Source: Diphasiastrum complanatum
Lineage: Eukaryota > Streptophyta > Lycopodiopsida > Lycopodiales > Lycopodiaceae
DNA length: 64,000 nucleotides
Direction of reading: 5' to 3'
Assembly (NCBI GenBank): GCA_029204225.1
Contig: CM055108.1
Location: forward strand, 24,139,670-24,203,669
In this document: in pieces, positions 20,151 to 32,059 of the stretch
Position numbering within the stretch: position 1 is the stretch's first letter
How the letters are laid out: every line of letters starts with the position of its first letter
Notes under the pieces: model-generated
Databases searched by the model: none
What the model saw: only the letters and a program-made list of their open reading frames with translations
What the model was told of the DNA's origin: nothing
Position numbers and translations under genes: made by a program

Positions 20151-21198
20151 GAACAAGGATTCAAACCAGCACTACTGATTGCAACGTTTATTCAAGGTCA
20201 GTGCAACAATCCTTCATTATCATCACCTTGTACGTTGATGATACGTTGCTCTTCAGCAACAATACCAAAATGGTCAAGGATGCAAAACAGATGTTGTTCT
20301 CAGAATTCGACATGACTGATCTGGGCGAAGATCACTTCTGTCATGGAATTCAAATCCACAGAGATAGAGCAAATCGACTGATTTACATCACTCAACAAAG
20401 GTATCTTCACAATGTTCTTAACAGATGAATTGTAAATTAGTTCACTCATCAATGGATCCAGGCTTGCATTTGTCAAAGGACCAATGTCCCCAGACCAAGC
20501 AAGAAGAGGAGCAGATGAGAGAATATCTGTATCGATCGATACTTGGATCTCTCATGTACGCAATGGTCTATACAAGACCAGATATCTCTTTTCTTGTAAG
20601 CTCACTCAGCCAATATATGGCTAATCTTGGCATTACCCATTGGAAGGCTCTTATTCGAGTCATGAGATATATTCGAGCTACCATGGACCAGTGCATCTGT
20701 TATGGAGATGTCAGCAATGACAATCTTCATCAGCTCAGTGGCTATTCTGATGCAAGCTAGGGAGGAGATGCAGACAGTCGTATTCTTCTTCAACAGCGGT
20801 CCTATTTCATGGAGCAGTCGTAAGCAAACCTCTATCGCAATTTTTTCTACTGAAGCAGAATATATGTTGCTTCTCAATCTATTCTGGAAGCGTTTTGGTT
20901 GAGAAATTTGATGTTAGACATCAATCTGTATCAGAACAGCCCTACAATTTTATTTTGTGATAATCAAAGTGCTATTGCCTTATCGGCCAACCGTAGATTT
21001 CATTCTAGGAGTAAGCACATTGAGATCAGATATCACTACATCAGGGGCAAGGTTCTCGACAGAGAGGTAAGCCTAACGTATTGCAGAATGCAGGACATGG
21101 TTGCAGACATCTTCATGAAAGCACTCAGTGTTAATGCACACAACAGATTTTGTGCATTGCTCAGTCTAAAGATCAAGGCATTCATGGATCCAGATTAA
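20150..21198 (+). pseudogene. Copia pol remnant (RT end and RNase H)
   Basis: The sequence begins inside reverse transcriptase at ITLYVDDTLLF. It continues through FDMTDLGEDHFCHGIQI, LGSLMYAMVYTRPDIS, RNase H (EIRYHYIRGKVLD, VADIFMKAL) and ends at TAA near 21198. Stops or frame changes occur near 20428 and 20758. The run 'aagggggtg' before the 3' LTR is the polypurine tract. Gag, protease and integrase are absent, leaving an LTR-pol end-LTR unit. Confidence 0.8.
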
Positions 21199-21204
21199 GG
21201 GGGT

Positions 21205-21642
21205 GTCTTGGATTTATTCCCTCTAGCTCTCCTAAATCCCATTTAAATTTGCCTCCAATCATGTTGCATATTTACTAACGTTGTCACGCAGTCTGCATAT
21301 TTACATGCAAATTCGCACAGACGAAGAAAAGGAGAAAGAATCGCGACATTGTGTTTCTACACAGTTTAAGGTGATAGGCGAAAAGGGGACACTATCTTAC
21401 TGAATGTCAAAAGTGCCCTAAAAGCTAAGGCACCTTGTAAATCTTATCCTAAGGCCATTCGTAAGAGTGACGCACTTTTTGCATCATCACCAACGTTCAC
21501 TTCAGCACTGGCTGACATCGCACCCTTTTCATGCTCACCCCATGCAGTTGAGCTAACAGATTAGACAACGATTGCAGCCACCCACAATCTCCTATAGACA
21601 GCACATCCACTCTGTACTTTCACATCTGCACACATGTAATAT

Positions 21643-21714
<72 letters not shown>

Positions 21715-22375
21715 CACCATTCATGTAAAAATGATGATGAAGGGAGCATAAGAAGACGACATAAACGAAGTAGATGCCCTGATCATTGATTCTTCATTTT
21801 GTCAGAATTAAGGTTTGATTCCATTTTACAGATTGAAATAAGCTTTGTAGGGCACGCGGTTTCGTCCGCTATTGTATTGTGCTCTATCGCATTATTGACA
21901 TGTATACATGATATACTTAATCTGATACAGTTCATTGTTTAGCGTTCAGATCTATGTTAATATTGCTATGCTTATCTTTCATTCTATCTGATCTTTCTAG
22001 TCGTTCTTACTGGTAATAGATGATTAACATTTAGTCTTGTCTTTCGCGAATCATTCGCGACTAATTATCAGTCGAGCACAGTCTAGCTCTTCGCGAATCA
22101 TTCGCGACATATAATTTGTCTTGCTATTTGTGACAAATTATTCTTCTGGCGCTTCATCTATTAATGTTTGGCTACGTAATCTAGAATGACCATGATTTCT
22201 ATCACTAAAGTTCTGTCATTCTGATAGGCGTAGTCATGCTTACGGAGAGAGTCGTATAGTTCATTCTGCTGTGCATGAATATTTTCTGTTCCAGTCAGTT
22301 TCTCGTTCGCTTCTTGTTCGAGTTTTTCGTTTCTCGTTCGTGTTCGTCATTTATTCTCCCCCTCTCTCTCCAACA
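21205..22375 (+). mobile_element. 3' LTR of Copia element
   Basis: It starts TGTCTTGG after the polypurine tract and probably ends ...CTCCAACA, about 1.17 kb. It matches the 5' LTR over about 1 kb with scattered substitutions. An (AT)n tract in the middle is much longer than in the 5' copy. Palindromes TCGCGAATCATTCGCGA are at 22044-22060 and 22091-22107. Confidence 0.75.
21650..21710. repeat. (AT)n expansion inside 3' LTR
   Basis: About 60 bp of AT repeats stand where the 5' LTR has only about 13 bp (near 19588-19600). The expansion therefore took place after insertion. Confidence 0.9.
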
Positions 22376-23723
22376 AGTTTAAGCCCAAAAAGTGCTCAAA
22401 TTTTTCAAAATAGCAAGTTTAGAAGCTAAAAAGAGCAATAAAATTGCTAAATTTAGTAGGTGAGCTTTGAGAATGAGTGGATGGCCTTTCTAATTGCTAG
22501 GGTATGCTTGGAAACATTGGAAATTTTCTAAAAAAATTTGGCAGCATCTCTTTAGCAAGTGTGAGTTCTGATGGGATCCTACCTCCTTATATAGACCCGC
22601 CCCCTCCGCCCCCCCCGCCCCCCTCCAAATTTGGGGAACCAAGATGTTAGACATCAAATCGACTAAAAAAGACATTCTAAGATCAATGGTGGCATAGGTG
22701 AGCCAAGATCAGGTCATTCACACGTGTGGGGATCCAAAACAGGGCTCAAAATGGCCAAAAAACTCAATTCAACTCAAGAAATCACTAAATCTCAGTTTTT
22801 GGGAGTTTGGTTGGAGATCTTGGCTCGCCTATTTGACAATAGTTTTACATGGAAATATGTGCAAAATATCAAGGGGGCGAACCAAGATGTCACTTTCACA
22901 CATGTGGGGAGCCTATTTAGTGATTTTCTAAGAATGAATTCCCAACAGAAACTGGTTCGGAGTCTCGGATTGCCTGACTCAATGTTGAAAGAGCATAATA
23001 TGAGGAGTCTAATCTGAAGAGGACAAACCAAGATCTAAAAAAGAAAAGCCGGTAGGAGGGTTTAAGTGATTTTTATTATTTTTGGCCTATAGGGCTGGGA
23101 TTTAAGGTTCTTGGATCTCCTGACTCAATTTATACCCATCAAGATGTGTTCTAGCCATGGTCAAACAGGACAACCAAGGCAGTGAAAATTGGGAGAGATA
23201 TTGAGGTTTTTGTGTCCCATAGCGACTTTTGTTGTTGCACTTGGCTGAATAGTGAAGGAACTACTCAAATCATTGGAGCCTCAAATCCATTCAATAATGA
23301 GCATCCTGAAAACCCAGAAACAAAAGGCTCAAATTTCTGAACAGAGGATCAAAAAATTGGCAAGATCGAATCTTCTAGAATATTTCGATACCGGATCGAC
23401 TCGAAAAATTTTATATTTTTTGAATTAGTATTTTTTGAGTCATTGTACATTTTTTGGTACTTGTAAATTTCGATACTGTCAGTCTAAACAACTTCGCGTT
23501 AACAGTACGCCCACTTTGTATATGCATTGACTGTAATGAGGCGGTTGTAATAACTGCAACAAAAGGTAGTTGTAGATATTTTGAGGGATATCAAACCTAG
23601 AATCTTCATCAGAAAACCTATTCTAATTATTTGAGTTTTTTGTAACCAGAGCTATCACTCTCAACGATTATAAGCTGAAGTTATCACTTCAAGCATTGTA
23701 CTCACTATTTGATATGAATCAGA
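22376..23723. other. Unassigned, probably element-derived
   Basis: No gene is recognised. It holds short frames at 22698-23017, C-rich runs near 22605-22625, and 'cacacgtgtg'/'cacacatgtg' palindromes at about 22717 and 22898. It precedes a Gypsy gag and may contain that element's LTR or leader. Confidence 0.35.
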
Positions 23724-24275
23724 GTGCAAATCAAAATGTTGCTAAATCAAGTCAAATCATTGTCTTTGCCAAATCTAGGATTTCAGCCAGAATCTTATTT
23801 GGGGGAGAAGAAAGAGAAGAATCCAGAGGTGGTGGTTGACTGGTTAACCAAGTGGACCAATTATTTTAATCTACATGCAATTTCAGAAGAGAAAAGGATT
23901 GAGTGTGGTGTTGTTCTTTCAAGAAAAGGCTTCGTCGTGGTGGCGTGACTTGCAGCCCAAGCCCACTACATGGAAAGAATTTATGGAAATGTTCAGAAAA
24001 TCGTTTGTGGTTGACGATTAAGACTATTACCAAATGTTCGTAAGTTGCAGAATGAGGATGCCAAGTGTAGACTCTTATCTGCAAGAATTCATGAATTTAT
24101 GGAACAAAGTTCCATCATTTGATTCAAAACTGGAATTCTGGCCGTAGTTTATCCTAGGTCTGCCGGTAGATTATCAAAATGAATGTAAGCGAAACGTACT
24201 TCAAAGTTTCAATGATGTCATACGAGTCACGAAAGCTTGTGATTCCATGATGGTGGCATCCAAGATGCAGTTGTA
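23724..24275 (+). pseudogene. Gypsy-type gag fragment
   Basis: Two frames read together as a retrotransposon gag domain: DWLTKWTNYFNLHAISEEKR, then SSWWRDLQPKPTTWKEFMEM after a frame change near 23930. Further on come DSYLQEFMNLWNKVPSFDSK and GLPVDYQNE. The SWW...TW..F core and the later Y..EF..L phrase fit Retrotrans_gag of Ty3/Gypsy elements. Stops are present, so it is dead. Confidence 0.55.
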
Positions 24276-24401
24276 GGCTAATCCATCAATATCCAACTTG
24301 AAAAAGAGGAAGAAACGAGTTCGTGACAAAAAACAAGTCAACTATTTAGATGAACTGGCTTAAGTAGTGACTTTGCTAACCTTGTCCAAAGCTATGCCAT
24401 A

Positions 24402-25060
24402 ATGGAAAAAATTCCTACACCTGAAGACCTTCAAGGTGTGTTGATGATCGAGGAGAGTAGGAAGGCTCACATCAAAGCAAGGGTGGAGAGGCTCTCTATC
24501 AATGATGGTGATGCCAAAGCCTTAATTTTCAAGATCAAATGCAAAGCAAAGAGCAAGGGAGGAGCTTTCAAAAAGGAGCAAAGCAAAGGATGGAGATTGT
24601 CAAGGCTCTGATCATCATCAAGCCAAGTCAAGCCCGAAGGGAAAATCCAAGGTAAAATGCTACAATTCTAGAAAAATGGAGCACTATATCTCGGAATGTC
24701 TCAAGAGGATGCAAGCACAAAGCCGAGCCAACATTGGACAAGAGCAGGAAGAGAGTTCTCACGAGGACTCGCTCATGATGTCAAATTTTTCAACATCAAG
24801 TGTCAAAGGTGAAAATCCTTGGTGGATTGATAGTGAGGCTAGCTCCCACATGTCGGTTAGAAAGGAGTATACTCACACCTTATGTAGGACCTATAAAGTC
24901 CATCTATACAAATGATCATGAATGTAAGACAGAAGGTGTGGGATCTATTCCCTTATGCTTGGGATCTTCCAATAAGACTAAGATAGATGGTGTTCTCTTC
25001 ATTCCTAGTGTCACTAAGAATTTGCTTAGTGTTGGCCAATGTTTTAGATCACGGTTTCAT
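24402..25060 (+). pseudogene. Copia gag-protease fragment
   Basis: The first part reads TPEDLQGVLMIEESRKAHIK, the C-terminal part of a Copia gag. A degenerate zinc knuckle with only part of the CCHC pattern follows. Protease then reads NPWWIDSEASSHMS, with DSE in place of the catalytic DSG. The end reads VLFIPSVTKNLLSVGQC, the usual pre-integrase region. It joins the Gypsy gag upstream without a recognisable boundary and breaks off before integrase. Confidence 0.65.
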
Positions 25061-25419
25061 TGTGGAGTTTGTGAGAATTTGCAAATATTGAACTTGATAA
25101 ACACATATTTTAGTGTATATATTGTAATCCACACATGTGAGATCATCTTCACACATGTGAGAATAGGCCTAAGGTAGTTAGGACCTAATTATAGAAGTTA
25201 GATAGGATGTTAGTCAAGTTTCCTTGAATTTAGGAGCAAACTCCAATAATCATGGAAGTTGGCGATTGATCTAACTAACAAAGTTAGTAGAACTAATGGT
25301 TAGGTCAATTTCACAAGAGTAGGCAAACCTAATGCTAATTAGGTCTCTAAACACATGCTAGATCTACTCAACCAGCCCACAAGGTAGCAAGCTCAAAGCG
25401 TTTGAGGGTCATTGTCACT

Positions 25420-25832
25420 AAGCCAATCACATATAGAGGAGGAAAAAAGAGGTCCAATCATGTTTCACTCCCCTTCACCTCAATTTGCTACTTATATGAG
25501 TTTTAGATCAATTCTATATGAGTTTTTTTAAAGTTAGTGAGATCTCCTACATTTAGAGCTTTTTTGGCTTTCTCTCTCTACTCGATTTTTTGTACTTGGA
25601 TTCTCTCTCTACCCAAGGGCAAGGCTTTATGAGAGTTAGTTTTTTCTTCCCTTGATTCCCACACGTGTGCATGTACTTTCATGGATGATATTTGCATATT
25701 TCATTGTGCTCTTGCCTTAGATTTGTGAGATAGATCTTGGATTTCAATTTATGCTCGATCTATGTGCAACCACCACATCTTAGGAGATCATCATCACACT
25801 TTTGGGGACTCCCACACATATGAAACTTAACA
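25420..25832 (+). mobile_element. LTR copy, plus orientation
   Basis: The segment ends 'gaaacttaaca' and matches, at roughly 90 percent by eye over about 240 bp, the reverse complement of 32060-32490. Shared words include 'catggatgatatttgcat' and 'cacttttggggact'. The 5' part (before about 25420) does not match the other copy. No primer-binding site follows it, so it is a displaced or solo LTR. Confidence 0.6.
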
Positions 25833-27126
25833 GCCTTGGTTTAACATGTCTCTATTTTTTTAAAGATGCAATGGCCAGGGGATCGAAAACTTTTTTACAC
25901 TAACTTGTGCAAATGCTTCTTTTATCATCTTGAACATTGTTGCAAATTCTTCTCTACTAATACTAAAAAAATCACATGCCCCTTGAACTAATGTAATGTC
26001 CAATATTTTTCCAACTTCATGTGAGAGATTTTAACTAGTTTAATCAAAATTGTTACATTTGTTTATATGGCATTTGAGGCCAATTTCATATAAGACTTAG
26101 AGTTTGACTTTTCAAAGTTATATTAGTCTAAAAGCATTTGAATAAAAACTTTTGGAAAGTGTGGGAAAGTGTAGAACACGATTTTTGGAGGGATTCAATT
26201 TGAGTAGTAGAAACATTGAATCTAGTCACAATAATAGTAGGGTTTTTCATTATGGAGGAAAACCAAAGTTTAAACTTAGGTTTGGACCTGCTATAAAAGG
26301 TTGTAACTCGTGGAAAGAGGGATCACCCTCTCTCTCTCTCTTATCTCATTCATGCTTATACATGGTTCTCTTGGGTTCTACTATCCATTGGTGCAATATA
26401 CTTGTAATATCTTGCAATTCTATGTGTAGAATGCTTATTAAATGCTATTTTCAGATCCACATGTGTGAAATACAGTAGCTTTCTATTATTGTATGGAAAA
26501 CAACATTATTTTATGTTTTGATTCATGTTTGATCAAGATCTATTAGATTTTGCATCTCATTCTTAGAGTAGATGTTGATTTTTCCTCATTGGGAAGATTG
26601 GTGAGTTGTTGTCTTTCTAACCCAAGATCATTTTATGGATTTAGATCTTAATCGATCTGAAATATTTCACATGGCGGTTATGAAGGAAGCATTCACATAT
26701 ATCAATGATTTGGAGAAGATATCAATGCTAGAGCATGCTAGATTGGATTCTACACCAAAATCAAGTTTCTTGCATATGTAGATTGGATCTTTTGTAGATC
26801 AAAACTCTATTTAGGGTTACATTCTTGATCAATTCCGCTTTTACACATTACTTACTAGAAATGGCTGATTTTTAGAGAATTGGAAAAGCTTAAGTGGTGG
26901 CTACAAGATTGCATATCAAGTTTTAGGCAATTGCATGTAGATTTTGAAATAATCAATTTTTTGTGATTTTGTCAAAACTCTATTTTTGATTGGATCTCTA
27001 GATTGTGAGGTTATTGAACTTCATTTGAGCGTGTTTCAATCTTAGGAAGTCGAAAGAGTCATTAGATTGAGGATAGATCATAGGTTGATCAAGATTTCAC
27101 TATTCTATGTGTTGATTTGCTTGGTA
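25833..27126. other. Element debris without coding sequence
   Basis: AT-rich sequence with an LTR-like promoter part near 26280-26440 ('gctataaaagg' then 'ctctctctctc'). No domain is recognised. Confidence 0.35.
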
Positions 27127-27475
27127 TAAGTGCTAGAAGAGAATTGAGAAGTTTCATATCTTTGTTATTTCCTTGTGAAAACATTTGTTGTTGTTCAAAG
27201 GAGTGCTATTGCATTGAAACAAGTTGAAAGAGAGGATTAGGTTATTGCTGCATGGCTACATCAAGTGGAGTCATGTTGGAAGGCATCAAGTGGAGACATG
27301 CTGGAAGCCAATGATAGGCACTAGAAGAGAATTGAGAAGTTTCGTATCTTTGTGATTTCCTTTTGAAAATATTTGTTGTTGTTCAAAGGAGTGCTTTGTG
27401 CATTGAAACAGGTTGAAAGAGAGGATCAGGTTATTGCTACATGGCTACATCAAGTGGAGTCATGTTGGAAGCCAA
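27127..27475. repeat. Direct tandem repeat, about 180-bp period
   Basis: Two units share 'agaagagaattgagaagttt' and 'gaggattaggttattgct', the second slightly diverged. The phrase 'catcaagtggagtcatgtt' recurs inside. They lie in the probable leader of the Copia element that starts coding at 27916. Confidence 0.8.
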
Positions 27476-27915
27476 AAATTTTCATACTGAAATTGGAGTT
27501 GGGTCCCTTCACAAGTGAAAGGTGAAGTTTCTTCACACTAAAGAAACAATTCAAAAACACAAAAAGTCCCTATTTTCTAGTCCTTTATCTATTTTGACCC
27601 AAACAAAAGGCTATAACCTCCAAACGAAGGACACTCGGACTGTACCTGAAAGTACGGTACCACAAAATAGAGTGATTGCAGTAGAGAAAGTGTTTGGAGT
27701 GTGCCAAAAGTGATTTCACCATTCCATTGGACACGTGGTAGGGAGTTGGTGACAAAGTGCATTTTGGGAGGCAACGTCGATTTGGCTTTCAATTTGGCGG
27801 AAAGGCGGTGGGTGGCTTGGTAAGGAAAAAGGTGCAGGTCATTTCGACTTCTGACATCACGGTTGGCCTCAGCATACAGTTTATAGCCTAGGTTGCAGTT
27901 TCAAGCAGTTTTGGA

Positions 27916-29140
27916 ATGGCAAACATGGGAGAGTCCATTTTGAGTGAAAGTAGTAAATTGAACGGGATTTCCAACTATGCAGTGTGGAAATTCAAAATGA
28001 AAAACATACTGATGGAGAAGGACATGTGGGATGTCGTCACAGGTGATGAGAGAAGACCGCCAAATGAAGCGGACATCAAAGTGTTCGATAAGAAGGTGAG
28101 AAAAGCTTTGACCTTCATCAACTTGTCAGTGAAAGATTACATCATTACCCACATATGTGATGCTACTACACCCAGACAGGCATGGGATGTGCTAAAGGAG
28201 CAGTTCGAGACATCAAATCTGTCAAGGATCATGTTTCTGAAGTCAAAACTGAATAGTGCCCGCATGGAACAAGGAGAGCATATTCAGACTTATATGACCA
28301 GAATTAAGACAATGAGGGATGAATTGCATTCTCTTGGTGAGCGGATACGTGATGTTGAGTTGGTGCACAATGAATTGTGTGGCATTGTAGAACCTTATCA
28401 GATGTTCATGAGTGGAATAGCATCAAGAGGAAGATTGCCAACCTTTGACGAGCTCACAGGAATCTTGATGTAGGAGGAGCAACGACAAGAAATGGTGAAA
28501 GCTAGATGTCAAAACATTGACGATCAGGCACTTGCGACACGTCAAAATTAAGGCAAGGGCAAGAAGAAATCTAAGCAGCAGTTTGCCAAGACTCAAGAGG
28601 ATGAGGGATCTTCCAGCAAGACCAAGAAGAAGGGCAAATGCTTCCATTGCAGCAAAAAGGGCCATTGGAAGAGTGAATGCCTGAAATTCTTGGCGGAATC
28701 AGGCAAGGAGAAACCAAAGCAAGCAGGTAACCTTGTCAATGAGGGCGAGATTGAAGACTCTAGTATCTTCATATCAGCATTATCATCTAATCAAGATGAT
28801 CAAGCATGGTACATTGACTCGGGAGCCACTAGACACATGACATGTAACAATGATTGGTTCAGTAGCTTGAAAGTGTTGGATAATGGAATGTCTGTTTTAG
28901 AAGCAAATGGTGATGTGTGCAAGATCAAGGAGATAGGCATTGTTTCAATCCAACTACCTAATGGCAAAAGCAGGATGATCAGGGAGGTACTTTACATACC
29001 AGGTTTGAAGAAAAATCTACTTTCTGTTGGCGTCATTACTGATCAGAAGTTGAAAGTAGAATTTGCCCATGATCGTTGCTTTGTGAAGGATGTGAACCAA
29101 AAGTTCAAGGTCATTGCGGATGAGGGATCCCAACACTAAA
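27916..29140 (+). pseudogene. Copia gag and protease
   Basis: Gag starts at ATG 27916, with the usual Copia N-terminus (LNGISNYAVWKFKMKN) and a UBN2-like domain to 28470. A TAG at 28471 interrupts it and a TAA follows near 28549. The zinc knuckle CFHCSKKGHWKSEC is intact (C-X2-C-X4-H-X4-C). Protease reads AWYIDSGATRHMT with an intact DSG. The frame is lost at about 29138, just before the integrase zinc region. Confidence 0.85.
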
Positions 29141-30376
29141 TTGTACAGGTTGAATGCTACAATCAAGGGGCAACATGGACTTATCACGGCCATTCCATCG
29201 CAAACTGAACTGTGGCATAAAAGGCTTGGTCATTTGAACCTAGGAAGCCTTAGCTTGATGAGAAAACTGGAAATGGTAACATGATTGCCTACGATGGAAG
29301 ACCACTTGAAGACGATGTGCGAGTCATGTGTGTATGGGAAGCAGCATCAAGATAAGTTCAATAAAGGTGGAGCTGCAAGGGCAAAGAACATCCTGGATTT
29401 GATCCACATAGATCTATGCGGGCCTATGAGGACTATGTCCTTAGGTAAAGCCTTCTATTTCATGACCTTCGTTGATGATATGTCACGCAAGACGTGGATT
29501 TAATTCTTGAAGAAGAAATCGGATACGTTTGCCACTTTCAAGAGCTTCAAAGCATTGGTCAAAAATCAAACAGGTAGAAAGATCAAAGTTCTAAGATCAG
29601 ATAGTGGAGGTGAGTACAAGTCTACCGACTTCAATGATCTTTGTGATCAATGTGGGATCAAAAGACAATTTACGCAAGCTCATATTCCTAAACTCAATGG
29701 TGTAGCTGAGCACAAGAATTGTACGATTGTGAAAAGTGCCAGATCTATGCTAGCTGAGATGAAACTACCAAAAGATTTTTGGTCAGAAGCATGCAGTATG
29801 GCAGTCTATCTTCAAAATAGAAGTCCTACCATTGCCATACCAAAGATGACACTTGAGGAGGCATTCACGAAGAAGAAGCCAAATGTGAACCACTTGCAAA
29901 TCTTTGGATGTAAGACCTTTGTAGACATTCCTAAGGAAGAGAGACGTAAGCTTGATGTAAAAGCTATAAAGTGCATATTCCTAAGATATGATGATCGTGT
30001 GAAGGGCTATAGATGTTTTGATCCATTGGAGAACAAAATACATGTCAGCCGTGATGTTATCTTTGATGAATCTAAGATGTATAAAGACGAGGATGCTGAG
30101 AAGTCAGACACATCCAGTGGGAAAGATGGTACAGTGAGGATACTTCCTGATGATGATCCATTTATTGACTTTCCTAGTGATGGACATGAGGATACACCTC
30201 AAGATACTACTACTCAACCTCAAGAGATAGGTTGGAGAAGTAGAGACAAACCTTTGGTGCAAGAAGGATTCAAGTTGCAAGTGATAAACACAAGGAGAAA
30301 GATGTACCGTGGGATACATTTTTACCATGAAACTGATCACATGACAGGAAGATCCCTAAGTGGTTTGAGAGATTGA
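29141..30376 (+). pseudogene. Copia integrase
   Basis: The HHCC zinc region is readable as ELWHKRLGHLN and MCESCVYGKQ. The catalytic core gives LIHIDLCGPM (first Asp), RSDSGGEY (second Asp) and PKLNGVAEHKN (Glu). After it come the GKKP-like and FLRYDDRVKGYRCFDP segments typical of the Copia integrase C-terminus. Stops at about 29283 and 29501 and the frame end at 30376 break the gene. Confidence 0.85.
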
Positions 30377-31993
30377 TGGAGAGCTGCGGCATGGATGACT
30401 TTCTAGGATCATCTAGCCAGGGAGAGCTACGAAGGTCAACAAGAGAGAAGACACAACCTGAAAGGTATGAAGCAAATTATGCTCTCTTATCTAGCATTAT
30501 TCAAAGCAAAGAACCTTCAACTTATGTTAAAGCGAGGGATGATGACATTTGGGTCAAGGCCATGGGAGAGGAGATGGAGTCAATTGCTAAGCATAGCACA
30601 TGGGACTTAGTGGAACCACCAGTTGGCAAGAAACCCATTGGTTGTAAATGGGTATACAGAACTAAGTACCATGCAAATGGAAGTATAGTAGAGCACAAAG
30701 CAAGATTGGTGATCAAAGGGTATGCACAAAAATGAGGAGACCTTTACGCTAGTATGTAAGTGGAATACTCTACGTCTACTTGTTGCTTTAGCTTCACATT
30801 TTGGTTGGCCTTTGCATCAGATGGATGTGAAATCTGCTTTTCTAAATGGTGAGTTAGAAGAAGAGGTGTTCATGGATCAACCTGAAGGCTTTGTAGCGAA
30901 AGGACAGGAGAATAAAGTACGTCACTTGAAGAAAGCACTTTATGGTCTTAAACAGGCACCACGTGCGTGGTATAGCAGGATTGATGCCTACTTTTGTTCT
31001 AAGGAAATCTTTATGTCTTGTGCTTTGATGGTATGGTTGGTTTGATTTCTCTTTATGTTGATGACTTGATTATCACGGGGAATAATCAAGAGATGATAGA
31101 CATGATCAAGAAAGACCTCATGGAACAATTTGAGATGACAGATCTCAACCTAATGCATAATTACCTTGGAGTGGAGGTGTGGAAAAAAGGACACGAAGTG
31201 GGTTTAACACAGGTGAAGTATGTCAGAGAGTTGGTGCACAAGTTCAGATTGTAGGATTGCAAGCCAGTGAACACTCCTATTGAACCAGGTAAAAAGCTTT
31301 CTAAGCTTGATGAGTCACAACCATTTGATGCTACAGCTGGTAGGGATCTTGATTTACCTTACTATGACTAGACCAGATATATGCTATGATGTTGGTATTG
31401 TAAGTCAGTTTATGGCAGCACCTACGAAAACGCATTGGAAGGCAGCCAAACACATTTTGCATTATGTCAAAGGCACTTCAGATTATGGCTTGGTTTACAA
31501 GAAGCATGAGGGTTTACCTAAGTTATGTGGCTATGTGGATGCGGATTGGGGAGGTGACTATGACGATCGTAGATCCACCATAGGGTATGTATTCTAGCTT
31601 TGTGGCAGTTGCTTTTCCTAGTCTAGTAAGAATCAAAGTACAGTTGCTCTATCCACAACAGAAGCAGAGTATAAGGCAATGTGTAGTGCAGCACATGAAG
31701 CTATATGGTTGAGGCAAATCTTGGATGAAGTTGGCATGAAACAGGAAAATCCCACAACTATACATAGCGACAATCAGAGTGGCATTTAGCTAGCAAAGAA
31801 TCCAGTGTTCCATGCGAGAACCAAACACATTGAGATTCAGTATCACTTTATACGTGAGAGGCTGCTGAGTCATGAAATTCATGTTGTTCATTGTAGTACG
31901 GACGAACAACTAGCTGATATTTTCACTAAGCCACTTGTTAGAGAAAAGTTTGATAAATTTAGATCAAAGCTTTATGTACTTAAAGTTTGTTGA
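30373..31993 (+). pseudogene. Copia reverse transcriptase and RNase H
   Basis: Reverse transcriptase shows KWVYRTKYHANGS, MDVKSAFLNGELEEEVF, ALYGLKQAPRAWYSRID and the catalytic LYVDDLIITG. RNase H shows STTEAEYKAM and HARTKHIEIQYHFIRERL and ends ADIFTKPL...VLKVC at a TGA. Frame changes or stops occur near 30733, 31040, 31252, 31345, 31597 and 31789. Compared with the copy at 7.2-8.1 kb, this one keeps the full RNase H. After the stop the sequence departs from that copy at about 32030 and runs into a minus-oriented primer-binding site. Confidence 0.88.
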
Positions 31994-32046
31994 CTTTAAA
32001 GCTATGTAAATGACTGTATAAAAAGTAGATTCTACTATCTTAGGTA

Positions 32047-32059
32047 GGCTCTGATGCCA
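32047..32059 (-). promoter_or_regulatory. Copia-type primer-binding site (minus)
   Basis: The complement reads TGGCATCAGAGCC, one base from the TGGTATCAGAGC site that primes many plant Copia elements from initiator Met-tRNA. It points away from the plus-strand Copia polyprotein, so it belongs to a different element. Confidence 0.6.
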
